Source: Brevundimonas naejangsanensis DSM 23858
Lineage (GTDB): Bacteria; Pseudomonadota; Alphaproteobacteria; Caulobacterales; Caulobacteraceae
Reading direction: 5' to 3'
Length of the DNA stretch: 64,000 nt
Assembly: GCF_000421705.1 (NCBI RefSeq)
Contig: NZ_ATXN01000002.1
Span: 1-64,000, forward strand
Shown: in pieces, positions 55,073-64,000 of the stretch
Position numbering within the stretch: the first letter of the stretch is position 1
Layout of the letters: each line of letters begins with the position of its first letter
Program-made: the position numbers and the translations under genes
The notes under the pieces: model-generated
Database searches by the model: none
Told to the model about the DNA's origin: nothing
What the model saw: only the letters and a program-made list of their open reading frames with translations

Positions 55073-55714
55073 ATGATGCTTGATAACGCCGTCGGTAATC
55101 GAAATGATCAGATCGCGAACAAAGCAGGGCGTCCCATCACCGAAGTCGCCATCATCGACGACGATCGAGCGCTGCTGGAACTGACGCTTCTGGCGGTGCG
55201 TGAGGCGGGCTTTTCCGTTGTCGGTTTTCACGAACCGCTCGACGCCCTGATGTGGGCCTCCGACGCGGAGCCGACCTGCATTATCGCCGACCTGAAGATG
55301 CCGGGGGTCGAGGGGCTGGATCTGGTGGCGGCCTTCTGCGCGCTGAACCGGCACGCGGTCATTATCGTCAGCGCCTTTGTGGACGTGCGAACGACCGTCG
55401 ACGCCATGCGCTTGGGCGTTGACGACGTCCTGCCCAAGCCTGCGACGATTGATGAGTTGGTGCGCGCCCTGCGACGGGGCATGACCGCGCTGGCTGCGAC
55501 GGCGCCGCGTGAAGAACTGACATTCACACGTCGCGAACGACAGGTCGCCGAAATGCTGGTCGAGGGCCTGACGACCAAGCAGATCGCTCAGAACCTGGAG
55601 CTCAGCCCGCGCACGGTGGAATTTTTCCGCGCCAGCCTGCTGCGCAAGACCCAGTCCCCCAACTCCGCCGCCCTGGCGTCGGCGCTGACCCGTCTCGGCT
55701 TCCTCGCGAATTGA
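55073..55714 (+). CDS. FixJ/NarL-type response regulator
   Basis: A 213-residue two-domain regulator. The receiver domain carries the acidic pair DDD (29-31), phosphorylation site Asp73 (IIADLKMP) and Lys122 (LPKP). The C-terminal LuxR-type helix-turn-helix has ELTFTRRERQVAEMLVEGLTTKQIAQNLELSPRTVE. No histidine kinase is adjacent. The start is uncertain: the ATG at 55073 lacks a clear ribosome site, and the frame is open 72 bases further upstream. It sits between the BLUF-like gene and the SidA-like peptide. Confidence 0.88.
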   Translation: MMLDNAVGNRNDQIANKAGRPITEVAIIDDDRALLELTLLAVREAGFSVVGFHEPLDALMWASDAEPTCIIADLKMPGVEGLDLVAAFCALNRHAVIIVSAFVDVRTTVDAMRLGVDDVLPKPATIDELVRALRRGMTALAATAPREELTFTRRERQVAEMLVEGLTTKQIAQNLELSPRTVEFFRASLLRKTQSPNSAALASALTRLGFLAN

Positions 55715-55716
55715 GG

Positions 55717-55756
55717 TTGACGAGAACAAAGAGGCAACTTAGAACAAATGGGCAAC
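55717..55756 (+). promoter_or_regulatory. Promoter with two degenerate LexA boxes
   Basis: A TTGACG -35 (55717-55722) and TAGAAC -10 (55740-55745) at 17-base spacing fit the Caulobacter housekeeping promoter. Two copies of GAAC-N7-CAAC (55724-55738 and 55742-55756), 18 bases apart, overlap it. Each is one base from the perfect GAAC-N7-GAAC operator. Confidence 0.6.
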
Positions 55757-55778
55757 ATTTGATCTGGGGATAAAATCA

Positions 55779-55868
55779 ATGGCGCGTTGGGTGAGGGATC
55801 TGCTGTCGCTTGCGTCCTGCGGCGGCTTCGTCTGGATGGTCTGGCAGGCGGCCTTCCTGGTGACATGA
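55779..55868 (+). CDS. 29-residue membrane peptide, SidA-like candidate
   Basis: A short gene encoding MARWVRDLLSLASCGGFVWM and ending VWQAAFLVT, 29 residues. A basic N-terminus (R3, R6) is followed by one hydrophobic helix. GGGGA lies 9-13 bases upstream. It follows a promoter with two near-perfect LexA boxes and precedes dnaE by 29 bases. Caulobacter SidA is a 29-residue, SOS-induced inner-membrane peptide that blocks division through FtsW; size, topology and control agree. I do not have its sequence to compare, so this is a candidate only. Confidence 0.6.
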   Translation: MARWVRDLLSLASCGGFVWMVWQAAFLVT

Positions 55869-55897
55869 CCGCGCCCCGTTGAGGGGCGACTCCCTGC

Positions 55898-58800
55898 ATG
55901 ATGATGAAGCGTCGTTTGAACGACGCTGCGATGCGGAGTTTTCTTTTGTCGGATGCGGTGAACAGTCAGGGTTTCGTCCACCTGCGGGTCCGCAGCGCCT
56001 ATTCCCTGCTGGAAGGGGCGATCAAGGCCGGCAAGATCGGCAAGATGGCGGCTGACGTGGGAATGCCGGCGGTCGGCATGGCCGACCGCGCCAACCTGTT
56101 CGGCGCGCTTGAGTTCAGCCAGACGACCAGAGATGCGGGCGTTCAGCCCATCGTCGCCTGCGCCCTGCCCGTGCTCGACATTGGTGGGCAGGTCGCTCAG
56201 CGCTGGGCCAAGACTCCCACGCTCGTTCTGATCGCTCAGAACGAGCAGGGCTGGCTCAACCTGTGCGCCCTGTCTTCGGCCGCCTACCTCGACGCGGGCG
56301 AGATGGCCGAGCCGGGGGTGCCCTGGGGACAGGTTGTGGATAAGTCCGAGGGGCTGATCCTGCTGTCCGGCGGGCCTGACGGTCCCGTTGATCCTTTGTT
56401 CGTGCAGAAGAAACCGGCGGAGGCCGCCGCGGCGCTTGATGAGATGAAGCGGGTCTTCGGCGATCGCTTCTATGTCGAGCTTCAGCGCCACGGCCTGTCC
56501 AGCGAGACGGTGGCCGAGGGAGGGCTGGTCGAGTGGGCCTACGCCCACGATGTCCCGCTGGTTGCGACCAATGACGTCTATTACGCCAAGGCGGCGCAGG
56601 CGAAGTCGCACGACGCCTTGCTCTGCATCTCCGACGGCGCCTTTACGGGCCAGGAAGATCGCCGCCGGGTTACAGGAGAGCACTGGTTCAAGTCGGCCGA
56701 GGCGATGAGAGAGTTGTTCGCCGACCTGCCCGAGGCCTGTGACAACACCGTTCAGATCGCCCGCCGCTGCGCCTTCCTGGTCAAGACGCACAAGCCCATC
56801 CTGCCGCGCTTTGATACGGGCGCGGGCCGTTCCGAGGCCGACGAACTGGCGCACCAGGCGCGCGAGGGGCTGAGGGCGCGGCTGGAGAAGAACAAGGCCT
56901 ATGCGCCCGAGGAGGACTACTGGAACCGTCTCGAGTGGGAGGTCGGGATCATCCAGCAGATGGGCTTCCCCGGCTACTTCCTGATCGTGTCGGACTTCAT
57001 CAAATGGGCCAAGCTGCATGACATCCCGGTGGGGCCGGGACGGGGGTCGGGCGCGGGCTCGCTGGTGGCCTGGTCGCTGACCATCACTGATCTGGATCCC
57101 TTGCGGTTCGGCCTGCTGTTCGAGCGCTTCCTGAACCCCGAACGCGTATCGATGCCCGACTTCGATATCGATTTCTGTCAGGAGCGGCGCGAAGAGGTCA
57201 TCGACTACGTTCAGGACCATTACGGCAAGGATCGGGTGGCCCAGATCATCACTTTCGGCACCCTGCAGGCGCGGGCCGTGCTTCGCGATGTGGGCCGCGT
57301 GCTGCAGATGCCGTTGGGTCAGGTGGACCGTCTGGCCAAGATGGTGCCGGCCAACCCCGCCAACCCGGTGACCCTGGCACAGGCCATTGATCTGGAGCCG
57401 CGGCTGCGCGAGGCGCGCGATGCCGAGGCCTCGGTCAAGGCGCTGCTGGAGACGGCGCTGGAGCTTGAGGGGCTGTACCGCAACGCCTCGACCCACGCAG
57501 CGGGCATCGTCATCGGCGACCGGCCGCTGACGGAACTGGTGCCGCTGTATCAGGACCCGCGCTCCACCATCCCGGCCAGCCAGTTCAACATGAAGTGGGT
57601 CGAGCCTGCGGGCCTGGTGAAGTTCGACTTCCTGGGCCTGAAGACCCTGACGGTTCTGGACCGGGCCAAGGGCTATCTGGAGCGGCGCGGCGCAGCTCAG
57701 GACTGGGGCCTGCTGCCGCTGGACGATCCCAAGACCTATGAGCTGATGGCCTCGGGCCAGACGGTCGGGGTGTTCCAGCTGGAATCCCAGGGCATGCGCG
57801 ACACTTTGCGCAAGATGCGCTGCGGCTCGATCGAGGAGATCACCGCCCTGATCTCCCTCTACCGGCCGGGGCCGATGGAGATGATCGACACCTATATCGA
57901 CCGGAAGTTCGGTCGGGCCGAGGTCGACTATCTGCACCCCAGCCTGAAGGAGGTGCTGACCGAGACCTACGGCGTCATCATCTATCAGGAACAGGTGATG
58001 AAGATCGCCCAGATCCTGGCTGGCTACAGCCTGGGCGAGGCCGACCTGCTGCGTCGGGCGATGGGCAAGAAGAAGAAGGAGGAGATGGACTTCCAGCGCC
58101 TCCGCTTCGTCAAGGGCGCGTCCGAGAAGGGGGTGCCGGAGAGCCAGTCCGGCTCCATCTTCGACCTGGTGGCCAAGTTCGCAGGCTATGGCTTCAACAA
58201 GTCTCACGCGGCCGCCTATGCGCTGATCTCGTTCCAGACGGGCTGGTTGAAGGCCAATCATCCGGTCGAGTTCTTCGCCGCCTCCATGAGCCTGGACCTG
58301 TCGAACACGGACAAGCTGGCGGTCTTTTATCAGGACTGCCGACGGTTCGAAGTGCCGGTGCTGGCGCCCGACATCAACCGCTCCTCGGCCGACTTTGATG
58401 TGGCATGGAAAGACGGGCAGGGCAGCGTGCTTTATGCGCTCGGCGCCATCCGCAACGTGGGTCTGGAGGCGATGCGCCACGTCGTCGAGGTGCGCGAGAC
58501 GGGCGGGCCGTTCGCCGATATTTTCGACTTCCTGGAGCGGGTCGATCCCAAGGCCGTCAACAAGCGTGCGCTGGAAGGACTGGCGCGGGCGGGCGCCTTC
58601 GACAGCATTCATCCTAACCGCCGTCAGTTGTTCGAACAGGCCGACGTCCTGATCGCCTATTGCCAGAGCGTGGCGGCTGAACGCGCCTCGGCTCAGGTGA
58701 GCCTGTTCGGCGCCGATCAGGCAGGGGCCGCGCGTCCGCGCCTGAAGAGCGTCGAACAATGGGCCGGGCCGGACAAGCTGGACCAGGAGCTCTATGCTGT

Positions 58801-59401
58801 CGGCTTCTACCTGTCCGGCCACCCGCTGGAGGAACTGACGCCCGCCTTGAAGCGCAAGCGGGTGACCTTCGTGGCCGAGGCGCAGGGGCTGGCTGAGGCG
58901 GGGCATGAAGCCTTCCAGATGGCCGGGGTGGTGCGTCGTCGTCAGGAACGCGCCAGCGCCCGCACCGGCGAGAAGTTCGCCTTCGTCACCTTCTCGGACC
59001 CGACGGGCGAGTTTGAGTGCCTGTTTCCGCCCGAACAGCTTCGGCGTTGCCGCGAGGTTCTGGAGGTCGGGACCTCGGTTCTGGTCAGGGTGCGGGCCAA
59101 GGCGGCGGACGGGGAGGTGCGCTTCTTCGGCGACGACGCCAGCCGCATGGACGTGTTGCTGGACGACGCCCAGATCGGATTGCGGGTCATCCTATCGGCG
59201 CAGTCGGCCGACGCCGAGGCGCTGAAAGCGCGGCTGGACCGGGCGCGGGCACAGGGCAAGGGCGGGGAGGTCTGGCTGCAGGCGACGCTGGGCGGCCGCA
59301 CTGAAGTGGAGATCAAACTGCCCGGACGATACCGGCTGGACGCGGCGCTGCGCGGCGCGTTGAAGTCGGCGCCGGGGGTGGTGATGCTGGAGGATGCATG
59401 A
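55898..59401 (+). CDS. dnaE: DNA polymerase III alpha subunit
   Basis: A 1167-residue replicative polymerase. The N-terminal PHP domain begins [20 protein letters not shown]. The polymerase active site includes [10 protein letters not shown] (near residues 417-426) and [12 protein letters not shown] (about 380-391). [15 protein letters not shown] and the [21 protein letters not shown] block come next, then an OB-fold region near residue 1000. The length and motifs fit DnaE1 rather than the shorter error-prone DnaE2. The start is uncertain among several Met codons; 55898 is supported by GAGGGG. It overlaps the next gene by 4 bases. Confidence 0.96.
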   Translation: MMMKRRLNDAAMRSFLLSDAVNSQGFVHLRVRSAYSLLEGAIKAGKIGKMAADVGMPAVGMADRANLFGALEFSQTTRDAGVQPIVACALPVLDIGGQVAQRWAKTPTLVLIAQNEQGWLNLCALSSAAYLDAGEMAEPGVPWGQVVDKSEGLILLSGGPDGPVDPLFVQKKPAEAAAALDEMKRVFGDRFYVELQRHGLSSETVAEGGLVEWAYAHDVPLVATNDVYYAKAAQAKSHDALLCISDGAFTGQEDRRRVTGEHWFKSAEAMRELFADLPEACDNTVQIARRCAFLVKTHKPILPRFDTGAGRSEADELAHQAREGLRARLEKNKAYAPEEDYWNRLEWEVGIIQQMGFPGYFLIVSDFIKWAKLHDIPVGPGRGSGAGSLVAWSLTITDLDPLRFGLLFERFLNPERVSMPDFDIDFCQERREEVIDYVQDHYGKDRVAQIITFGTLQARAVLRDVGRVLQMPLGQVDRLAKMVPANPANPVTLAQAIDLEPRLREARDAEASVKALLETALELEGLYRNASTHAAGIVIGDRPLTELVPLYQDPRSTIPASQFNMKWVEPAGLVKFDFLGLKTLTVLDRAKGYLERRGAAQDWGLLPLDDPKTYELMASGQTVGVFQLESQGMRDTLRKMRCGSIEEITALISLYRPGPMEMIDTYIDRKFGRAEVDYLHPSLKEVLTETYGVIIYQEQVMKIAQILAGYSLGEADLLRRAMGKKKKEEMDFQRLRFVKGASEKGVPESQSGSIFDLVAKFAGYGFNKSHAAAYALISFQTGWLKANHPVEFFAASMSLDLSNTDKLAVFYQDCRRFEVPVLAPDINRSSADFDVAWKDGQGSVLYALGAIRNVGLEAMRHVVEVRETGGPFADIFDFLERVDPKAVNKRALEGLARAGAFDSIHPNRRQLFEQADVLIAYCQSVAAERASAQVSLFGADQAGAARPRLKSVEQWAGPDKLDQELYAVGFYLSGHPLEELTPALKRKRVTFVAEAQGLAEAGHEAFQMAGVVRRRQERASARTGEKFAFVTFSDPTGEFECLFPPEQLRRCREVLEVGTSVLVRVRAKAADGEVRFFGDDASRMDVLLDDAQIGLRVILSAQSADAEALKARLDRARAQGKGGEVWLQATLGGRTEVEIKLPGRYRLDAALRGALKSAPGVVMLEDA

Positions 59402-59766
59402 TGAGCGAGACGAGCGTAAAGACCCATGCCGGGTCCTGCCACTGCGGCGCGGTGGCGTTTGAGGTCGATGTCGGTCTGGATGGACTGGTCGAATGCAACT
59501 GCTCCCATTGCTATCGCAAGGGGTTCGTTCTGGCCTTTGCGCCGCGTTCGGCCTTTCGACTGACGAAGGGGGAGGGGGAGACGACCTCCTATTTCTTCAA
59601 TCAGCACAAGATCGACCATCGCTTCTGCAAGACCTGCGGAGTGCAGCCGTTCGGTTACGGCGTAGCGCCGGACGGAAGCGAGGTGGCCGCGATCAACATC
59701 CGCACCCTGACCGATATCGAGCCGTGGACCTGGACGGCGCAGCGCGTGGACGGTCGCAGCTTCTGA
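59398..59766 (+). CDS. GFA family zinc protein
   Basis: A 122-residue protein of the GFA (formaldehyde-activating/CENP-V) family. The two zinc sites are formed by CHCG (near residue 16), CNCSHC (near 33-38) and FCKTCG (near 77-82). Members are small glutathione-binding or carbon-sulfur-lyase-like proteins; many have no known substrate. The start overlaps the dnaE stop by 4 bases, so it is co-translated with dnaE. Confidence 0.85.
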   Translation: MMSETSVKTHAGSCHCGAVAFEVDVGLDGLVECNCSHCYRKGFVLAFAPRSAFRLTKGEGETTSYFFNQHKIDHRFCKTCGVQPFGYGVAPDGSEVAAINIRTLTDIEPWTWTAQRVDGRSF

Positions 59767-59838
59767 TCCGGCCGGAGCGTCGGCTCGCGGGATGACATCG
59801 GGCTCGCGGCGCCTGTTGTGGCCATGTTGTTCGGCCGC

Positions 59839-59867
59839 TTGTGTTTTTCAGGCCTTTCGCCTATATG
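59839..59867 (+). promoter_or_regulatory. Probable rpsB promoter
   Basis: TTGTGT (59839-59844), a 17-base spacer, then TATATG (59862-59867). It would give a leader of about 120 bases before rpsB. Confidence 0.55.
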
Positions 59868-59896
59868 CGCGGCGCACTTCGCACGTGGGCGTGGCG

Positions 59897-59925
59897 CGGT
59901 CCGGGGAGACATCCCGGCCTGCACC
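59897..59925 (+). other. Hairpin in rpsB leader
   Basis: CCGGG and CCCGG pair across a GAGACAT loop, with outer CGGT and ACCG arms. This could be a structured leader for feedback control of S2 synthesis, but no known leader motif is recognised. Confidence 0.3.
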
Positions 59926-59994
59926 GTTCCGAGGGATCAGCCGATCCTTTTAACCGCCCACGCTAGGTTTGATCGGAAAAAGGAAAACACGATC

Positions 59995-60885
59995 ATGGCT
60001 CTGCCTGAATTCTCGATGCGCACCCTGCTGGAAGCCGGCGCTCACTTCGGTCACCAGACGCACCGCTGGAACCCGAAGATGGATCGCTACATCTTCGGCT
60101 CGCGCTCGAACATCCACATCATCGACCTGTCGCAGACGATGCCGCTGCTGCATCAGGCTCTGGTCGCCGTCCGCGATGTGGCCGCCAAGGGCGGTCGCGT
60201 GCTGTTCGTCGGCACCAAGCGTCAGGCCGCCGATCCGGTCGCGCAGGCCGCCACGCGCTGCGCCCAGTACTATATGAACAACCGCTGGCTGGGCGGCACC
60301 CTGACCAACTGGCGCACCGTCTCGAACTCGATCCAGCGCCTGCGCGAACTGGAAACCATCCTTCAAACCGGCGAAGGCCGGAACAAGAAGGAGCTGCTGA
60401 CCCTGCAGCGCGAGAAGGACCGTCTGGAACTGTCGCTGGGCGGCATCAAGGACATGGGTTCGGTGCCGGACATCATGTTCGTGATCGACACCAACAAGGA
60501 ATCGATCGCGATCCAGGAAGCCCGCAAGCTGAACATCCCGATCATCGCCATCCTGGACACCAACTCGGACCCGGACGGCATCACCTATCCGGTACCGGGC
60601 AACGATGACGCCGCCCGCGCCATCCAGACCTACTGCGACCTGATCGCCGACGCCGTCCTGGACGGCCTGGCCGCCGGGGCCGTCGCCCAAGGCATCGACC
60701 TGGGCGCTTCGGAAGCTCCGGTTGAGCCCATGCTGCGCGAAGCCCCGGCCCCCGTGGCCGCCGACCCGGCTCCGGCCGGCACGGAAGGCGTGGCTGAAGA
60801 ACTGGTCGCGGCCGATGCTGCTGCCGTCGAAACCCCTGCGGTTGAGGCTGCCGAGGTCGTCGAGGCTGAGAAGGTCGAGGGCTGA
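59995..60885 (+). CDS. rpsB: 30S ribosomal protein S2
   Basis: A 296-residue ribosomal protein with the S2 blocks [47 protein letters not shown] and the [26 protein letters not shown] region. A tail of about 60 residues rich in Ala, Glu and Pro follows the core and is longer than in E. coli, as in many alphaproteobacteria. AAAAAGGA is the ribosome site. It heads the rpsB-tsf cluster. Confidence 0.97.
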   Translation: MALPEFSMRTLLEAGAHFGHQTHRWNPKMDRYIFGSRSNIHIIDLSQTMPLLHQALVAVRDVAAKGGRVLFVGTKRQAADPVAQAATRCAQYYMNNRWLGGTLTNWRTVSNSIQRLRELETILQTGEGRNKKELLTLQREKDRLELSLGGIKDMGSVPDIMFVIDTNKESIAIQEARKLNIPIIAILDTNSDPDGITYPVPGNDDAARAIQTYCDLIADAVLDGLAAGAVAQGIDLGASEAPVEPMLREAPAPVAADPAPAGTEGVAEELVAADAAAVETPAVEAAEVVEAEKVEG

Positions 60886-60983
60886 GATCGACGTCCGGGG
60901 CCTAGAGCGCCGGAGTGACGTCAACTTGACATGCGGCCGGGCTATCCAGTCCGGCCGCCCATTTTGAATTTCAGGAGAAAGAC

Positions 60984-61922
60984 ATGGCCGAGATCACTGC
61001 CGCCCTCGTGAAGGAGCTTCGCGAGCGTTCGGGCGTCGGCATGATGGACTGCAAGAAGGCGCTGGTTGAGAACAACGGCGACATCGAAGCAGCCATCGAC
61101 TGGCTGCGCGCCAAGGGCCTGTCCAAGGCCGCCAAGAAGGCCGACCGCGTCGCCGCCGAAGGCCTGGTGGCCGTCGCCGTGCGCGAAGACGGCAAGGGCG
61201 AAGTCGCCTCGGCCATCGAGTTCAACGCCGAAACCGACTTCGTGGCCCGTAACGACCTGTTCCAGTCGGCCGCCAAGGAATTCGCTCAACTGGGCCTGCA
61301 CCACGACGGCGTCGAAGCCATCCACGGCGCGACCCTGGAAAACGGCAAGACTGTCGAGGCCGAAGTCACCAACCTGATCGCCACCATCGGCGAGAACATG
61401 CAGCTGCGTCGCGCGGCTCGTCTGTCGGTTGGCGAAGGCGCGATCGCGACCTACGTGCACAACGCCGTTTCGCCGGGCGTCGGCCGCATCGGCGTGCTGG
61501 TCGCCCTGGAAGGCGCCGGCGACAAGGAAGCCCTGCGCGAAGTGGGCCGCAAGATCGCCATGCACGTGGCCGCAACGGCTCCGCTGGCGCTGGACACCTC
61601 GGATCTGGATCCGGCTGCGATCGAGAAGGAGCGCACTGTCCTGATCGAGAAAGCCAAGGAAGAAGGCCGCCCGGAAAACATGATCGAGAAGATCGTGTCG
61701 GGCCAGATCGCCAAGTTCCAGAAGGACGTGGTGCTGACCAAGCAGCCGTTCGTCATGGACCCGGACGTGACCATCGAACAACTGGTCGCCAACACCGGCA
61801 AAGAGCTGGGCTCTGAGCTGAAGCTGGCCGGTTTCGTCCGCATGGCTCTGGGCGAAGGCGTCGAGAAATCCGACGCTCCGGACTTCGCGTCGGAAGTCGC
61901 CTCGATGACCGGCGGCAACTAA
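60984..61922 (+). CDS. tsf: Elongation factor Ts
   Basis: A 312-residue nucleotide-exchange factor for EF-Tu. The N-terminal UBA-like domain is followed by the [11 protein letters not shown] signature (here [12 protein letters not shown]), then the core and a coiled-coil part. CAGGAGAAAGAC precedes the ATG. It lies 98 bases after rpsB, the usual pairing, and ends before a perfect hairpin. Confidence 0.97.
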   Translation: MAEITAALVKELRERSGVGMMDCKKALVENNGDIEAAIDWLRAKGLSKAAKKADRVAAEGLVAVAVREDGKGEVASAIEFNAETDFVARNDLFQSAAKEFAQLGLHHDGVEAIHGATLENGKTVEAEVTNLIATIGENMQLRRAARLSVGEGAIATYVHNAVSPGVGRIGVLVALEGAGDKEALREVGRKIAMHVAATAPLALDTSDLDPAAIEKERTVLIEKAKEEGRPENMIEKIVSGQIAKFQKDVVLTKQPFVMDPDVTIEQLVANTGKELGSELKLAGFVRMALGEGVEKSDAPDFASEVASMTGGN

Positions 61923-61930
61923 GAAGACCT

Positions 61931-61955
61931 CTCCCTCCCCGCGAAGGGGAGGGAG
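61931..61955 (+). terminator. Perfect hairpin after tsf
   Basis: CTCCCTCCCC, loop GCGAA, GGGGAGGGAG: a perfect ten-base stem nine bases past the tsf stop. The T run is weak (AATTATG), so it may act as a transcript stabiliser as well as a terminator. Confidence 0.6.
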
Positions 61956-62067
61956 AATTATGCGTTTGGGCGCGTTCGGCTTTGAAGGCTGACGCGCCCT
62001 TCGTCTATGATGAGCCGCCGATTCACTTCGCGCGGATGCTAACCCCTGTATCCACGGACCCCTGATC

Positions 62068-62805
62068 ATGCCCGACGCCCCCTCTGAGTTTCGTTACAAG
62101 CGCGTCCTGCTGAAGGTCTCGGGCGAGGTCCTGATGGGCGATCAGCCCTATGGCATCGACATGAAGACGGTGGATGTGGTCGCCGCCGCCGTTGCCGCCG
62201 TGGCGCGTCAGGGCGTCGAAATCTGCCTGGTCATCGGCGGGGGCAATATCTTCCGTGGCCTGTCCAAGGCGGCCGAGGGCATGGACCGCGCCAACGCCGA
62301 CTACATGGGCATGCTGGCCACCATCATGAACGCCCTGGCCATGCAGGGCGCGCTGGAGAAGATCGGCGTCGATACGCGGGTTCAGAGCGCCATTCCGATG
62401 GCCGCGATCGCCGAGCCCTACATCCGTCGCCGCGCGCTGCGTCACCTTGAAAAGGGCCGGGTGGTGATCTTCGCCGCCGGCGTGGGCGCGCCCTTCTTCA
62501 CCACGGACTCCGGCGCCGCGCTGCGGGCGGCCGAGATGGGCTGCGACGCCTTGCTAAAGGGCACCAGCGTTGATGGCGTCTACACGGCCGATCCGAAGAA
62601 GGACCCGACGGCCACCCGCTATGAAACGCTGACCTATCAGGATGTCCTGGCCAAGGACCTGCGGGTCATGGACGCTTCGGCCATCGCCCTGATGCGCGAC
62701 AGCGGCATTCCGATCGTGGTCTTCTCGATTCGCGAGGAAGGTTCGCTGCACAAGACCTTGACGGGGCAGGGGACCTATACCGTCATCACCAACAAGCCCG
62801 CCTGA
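62068..62805 (+). CDS. pyrH: UMP kinase
   Basis: A 245-residue amino-acid-kinase-fold enzyme that phosphorylates UMP to UDP. Visible blocks are [66 protein letters not shown] and [17 protein letters not shown]. It also acts as a GTP/UTP-regulated hexamer in other bacteria. frr follows after 40 bases in the conserved order. Confidence 0.97.
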   Translation: MPDAPSEFRYKRVLLKVSGEVLMGDQPYGIDMKTVDVVAAAVAAVARQGVEICLVIGGGNIFRGLSKAAEGMDRANADYMGMLATIMNALAMQGALEKIGVDTRVQSAIPMAAIAEPYIRRRALRHLEKGRVVIFAAGVGAPFFTTDSGAALRAAEMGCDALLKGTSVDGVYTADPKKDPTATRYETLTYQDVLAKDLRVMDASAIALMRDSGIPIVVFSIREEGSLHKTLTGQGTYTVITNKPA

Positions 62806-62845
62806 GCGGCTTCGCTATTCAACGACAGGACCAAGGACATTCGTC

Positions 62846-63403
62846 ATGGCCAAACCCGATCTCAAAACCTTTCGTGACCGGATGGAAAAGTCGGTCTCCT
62901 CGCTGAAGGATGACTATGCGGGCCTGCGCACGGGCCGCGCCAACGCGGGCCTGCTGGAGCCGGTCGTCGTCGAAGCCTATGGCGCGACCTCGCCGCTGAC
63001 CGCCGTCGCCGCTATCAGCGTGCCGGAACCGCGCATGATCTCGGTCAGCGTCTGGGACAAGGGCATGGTGGTCTCGGTCGAGAAGGCGATCCGCTCCGCG
63101 GGCCTGGGCCTGAACCCGATCGTCGACGGCCAGAACCTGCGTATTCCGATCCCGCCGCTGACCGAAGAGCGCCGTAAGGACCTCGCCAAGCTGGCCGCGA
63201 AATACGCCGAGGACAAGAAGATCGCTGTGCGCAACGTGCGCCGCGACGCCAACGACGAGCTGAAGAAGGCTGAAAAGGCCGGCGATATCAGCCAGGATGA
63301 ACAGAAGAAGATGGAAGCTGAGGTCCAGAAGGACACTGACGCCGCCATCAAGCGCATCGACGAGACCTTGAAGGCCAAGGAAGTCGAGATCATGCAGGTC
63401 TGA
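62846..63403 (+). CDS. frr: Ribosome recycling factor
   Basis: A 185-residue tRNA-shaped protein that splits ribosomes after termination, together with EF-G. Key blocks are [20 protein letters not shown], the [16 protein letters not shown] region and [16 protein letters not shown]. Its long three-helix bundle is intact, and the length is normal. Confidence 0.97.
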   Translation: MAKPDLKTFRDRMEKSVSSLKDDYAGLRTGRANAGLLEPVVVEAYGATSPLTAVAAISVPEPRMISVSVWDKGMVVSVEKAIRSAGLGLNPIVDGQNLRIPIPPLTEERRKDLAKLAAKYAEDKKIAVRNVRRDANDELKKAEKAGDISQDEQKKMEAEVQKDTDAAIKRIDETLKAKEVEIMQV

Positions 63404-63437
63404 CGCCCGCGTCAGGTCTGTCCAAGGAAGGTCTCAT

Positions 63438-64000
63438 ATGTCGGCCGAGCCCGTCGCCACGGCGCCTGCAAAGGGGCCTCGTCACGTCGCCCTGATCATG
63501 GACGGCAACGGCCGCTGGGCGCAGCGACGGGGCCTTCCGCGCGCCGTGGGTCACCGCGAGGGGGTCCAGGCCCTGCGCCGGACCATCAAGGCCGCGCCTG
63601 AACTGGGCGTGCAGTGCCTGACGGTGTTCGGCTTCTCGACCGAGAACTGGAGCCGTCCGGCCGACGAGGTGTCCGACCTCATGGGGCTGGTGCGCGCCTT
63701 CGTCGGCAGTGATCTGAAGCGGCTGGAGGCTGCGGGCGTGCGGGTCAAGGTGCTGGGGCGCCGCAAGGGCCTGCCTGAGGACATCGCCGGCATCGTCGCG
63801 CGGGCCGAGGCGCAGACGGCCCACAACGACAAATTCCTGCTGCAGGTGGCCTTCAACTATGGCGGCCGCGCGGATCTGGCCGATGCGGCCCAGCGGCTGG
63901 TCGATCGCGCCCGCGCGGGCGAGGACATCGTCGTCGACGAAGAGGCGCTGGGCGCCGGTTTGTCGACGGCCGGGGCGCCGCCGGTCGATCTGATCGTGCG
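63438..64000 (+). CDS. uppS: Isoprenyl transferase (UPP synthase), partial
   Basis: The first 188 residues of a cis-prenyltransferase that makes undecaprenyl diphosphate, the lipid carrier of cell-wall synthesis. The catalytic MDGNGRWAQRRG (Asp22) is followed by VGHREGVQALRR and FGFSTENWSRP, and FNYGGRADL lies further on. AAGGAAGG is the ribosome site. The window ends within the gene, before the RTSGE-type substrate motif. Confidence 0.95.
   Translation, partial: MSAEPVATAPAKGPRHVALIMDGNGRWAQRRGLPRAVGHREGVQALRRTIKAAPELGVQCLTVFGFSTENWSRPADEVSDLMGLVRAFVGSDLKRLEAAGVRVKVLGRRKGLPEDIAGIVARAEAQTAHNDKFLLQVAFNYGGRADLADAAQRLVDRARAGEDIVVDEEALGAGLSTAGAPPVDLIV

Noticed and set aside
55739..58906. Leftward 1055-residue frame
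   Set aside because: Antisense to dnaE, without recognisable domains.

Overview
The window is high-GC alphaproteobacterial DNA, most likely from a Caulobacteraceae genome close to Brevundimonas or Caulobacter. The evidence is the gene content and order (a nuo operon followed by birA, coaX, rnj, proS, lolC, lolD and dnaE; then rpsB, tsf, pyrH, frr and uppS), the alphaproteobacterial LexA operator GTTC-N7-GTTC upstream of lexA, and several GGAAC-N16/17-CGTT promoters typical of the EcfG/SigT general stress sigma factor.

Region 1 (1 to about 5620) is the right end of an integrated phage. It carries a lysis module: a coiled-coil membrane protein, a two-helix holin candidate, an M15-type endolysin and nested Rz/Rz1-like spanins. 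Opposite-strand inserts interrupt it, including a retropepsin-like aspartic protease. Accessory cargo follows: a small exported protein with four evenly spaced cysteines and an AT-rich gene of unknown function. Last comes a leftward operon of four small overlapping genes behind a perfect LexA box. The phage ends at a 3' half of tRNA-Val(UAC) at 5624-5671, read as attR. No integrase is visible, so it probably lies at the other end.

Region 2 (5.7-13.3 kb) is a general-stress island: a decayed DUF892/YciE-like gene, a DUF4142 lipoprotein, small stress proteins, an iron-sulfur-flavoprotein-like reductase, a YhdF-like SDR, a nucleotidyltransferase-metallophosphoesterase operon, an isochorismatase-like hydrolase, a SemiSWEET transporter and a TIGR02587/TIGR02588 pair. 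Three perfect EcfG-type promoters and several near matches lie upstream of these genes.

Region 3 (13.3-31.2 kb) is mixed chromosomal housekeeping: an acyl-CoA dehydrogenase with its phosphotransferase partner, a cupin, gltA, gltX, comEC, lexA, an S9 peptidase, a large autotransporter with calcium-loop-like repeats, a glycosyltransferase, tRNA-Asp and an AbgT transporter.

Region 4 (31.4-46.7 kb) is the complete 14-subunit respiratory complex I operon nuoA-N. Three unrecognised small genes sit inside it: a two-helix membrane protein between nuoE and nuoF, and two related lipoproteins between nuoH and nuoI. Region 5 (46.7-64 kb) continues with birA, coaX, rnj, proS, lolC, lolD, a BLUF-like protein facing a FixJ-type response regulator, a 29-residue SidA-like membrane peptide under two degenerate LexA boxes, dnaE, and the rpsB-tsf-pyrH-frr-uppS translation and envelope cluster. 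uppS is cut by the window end.
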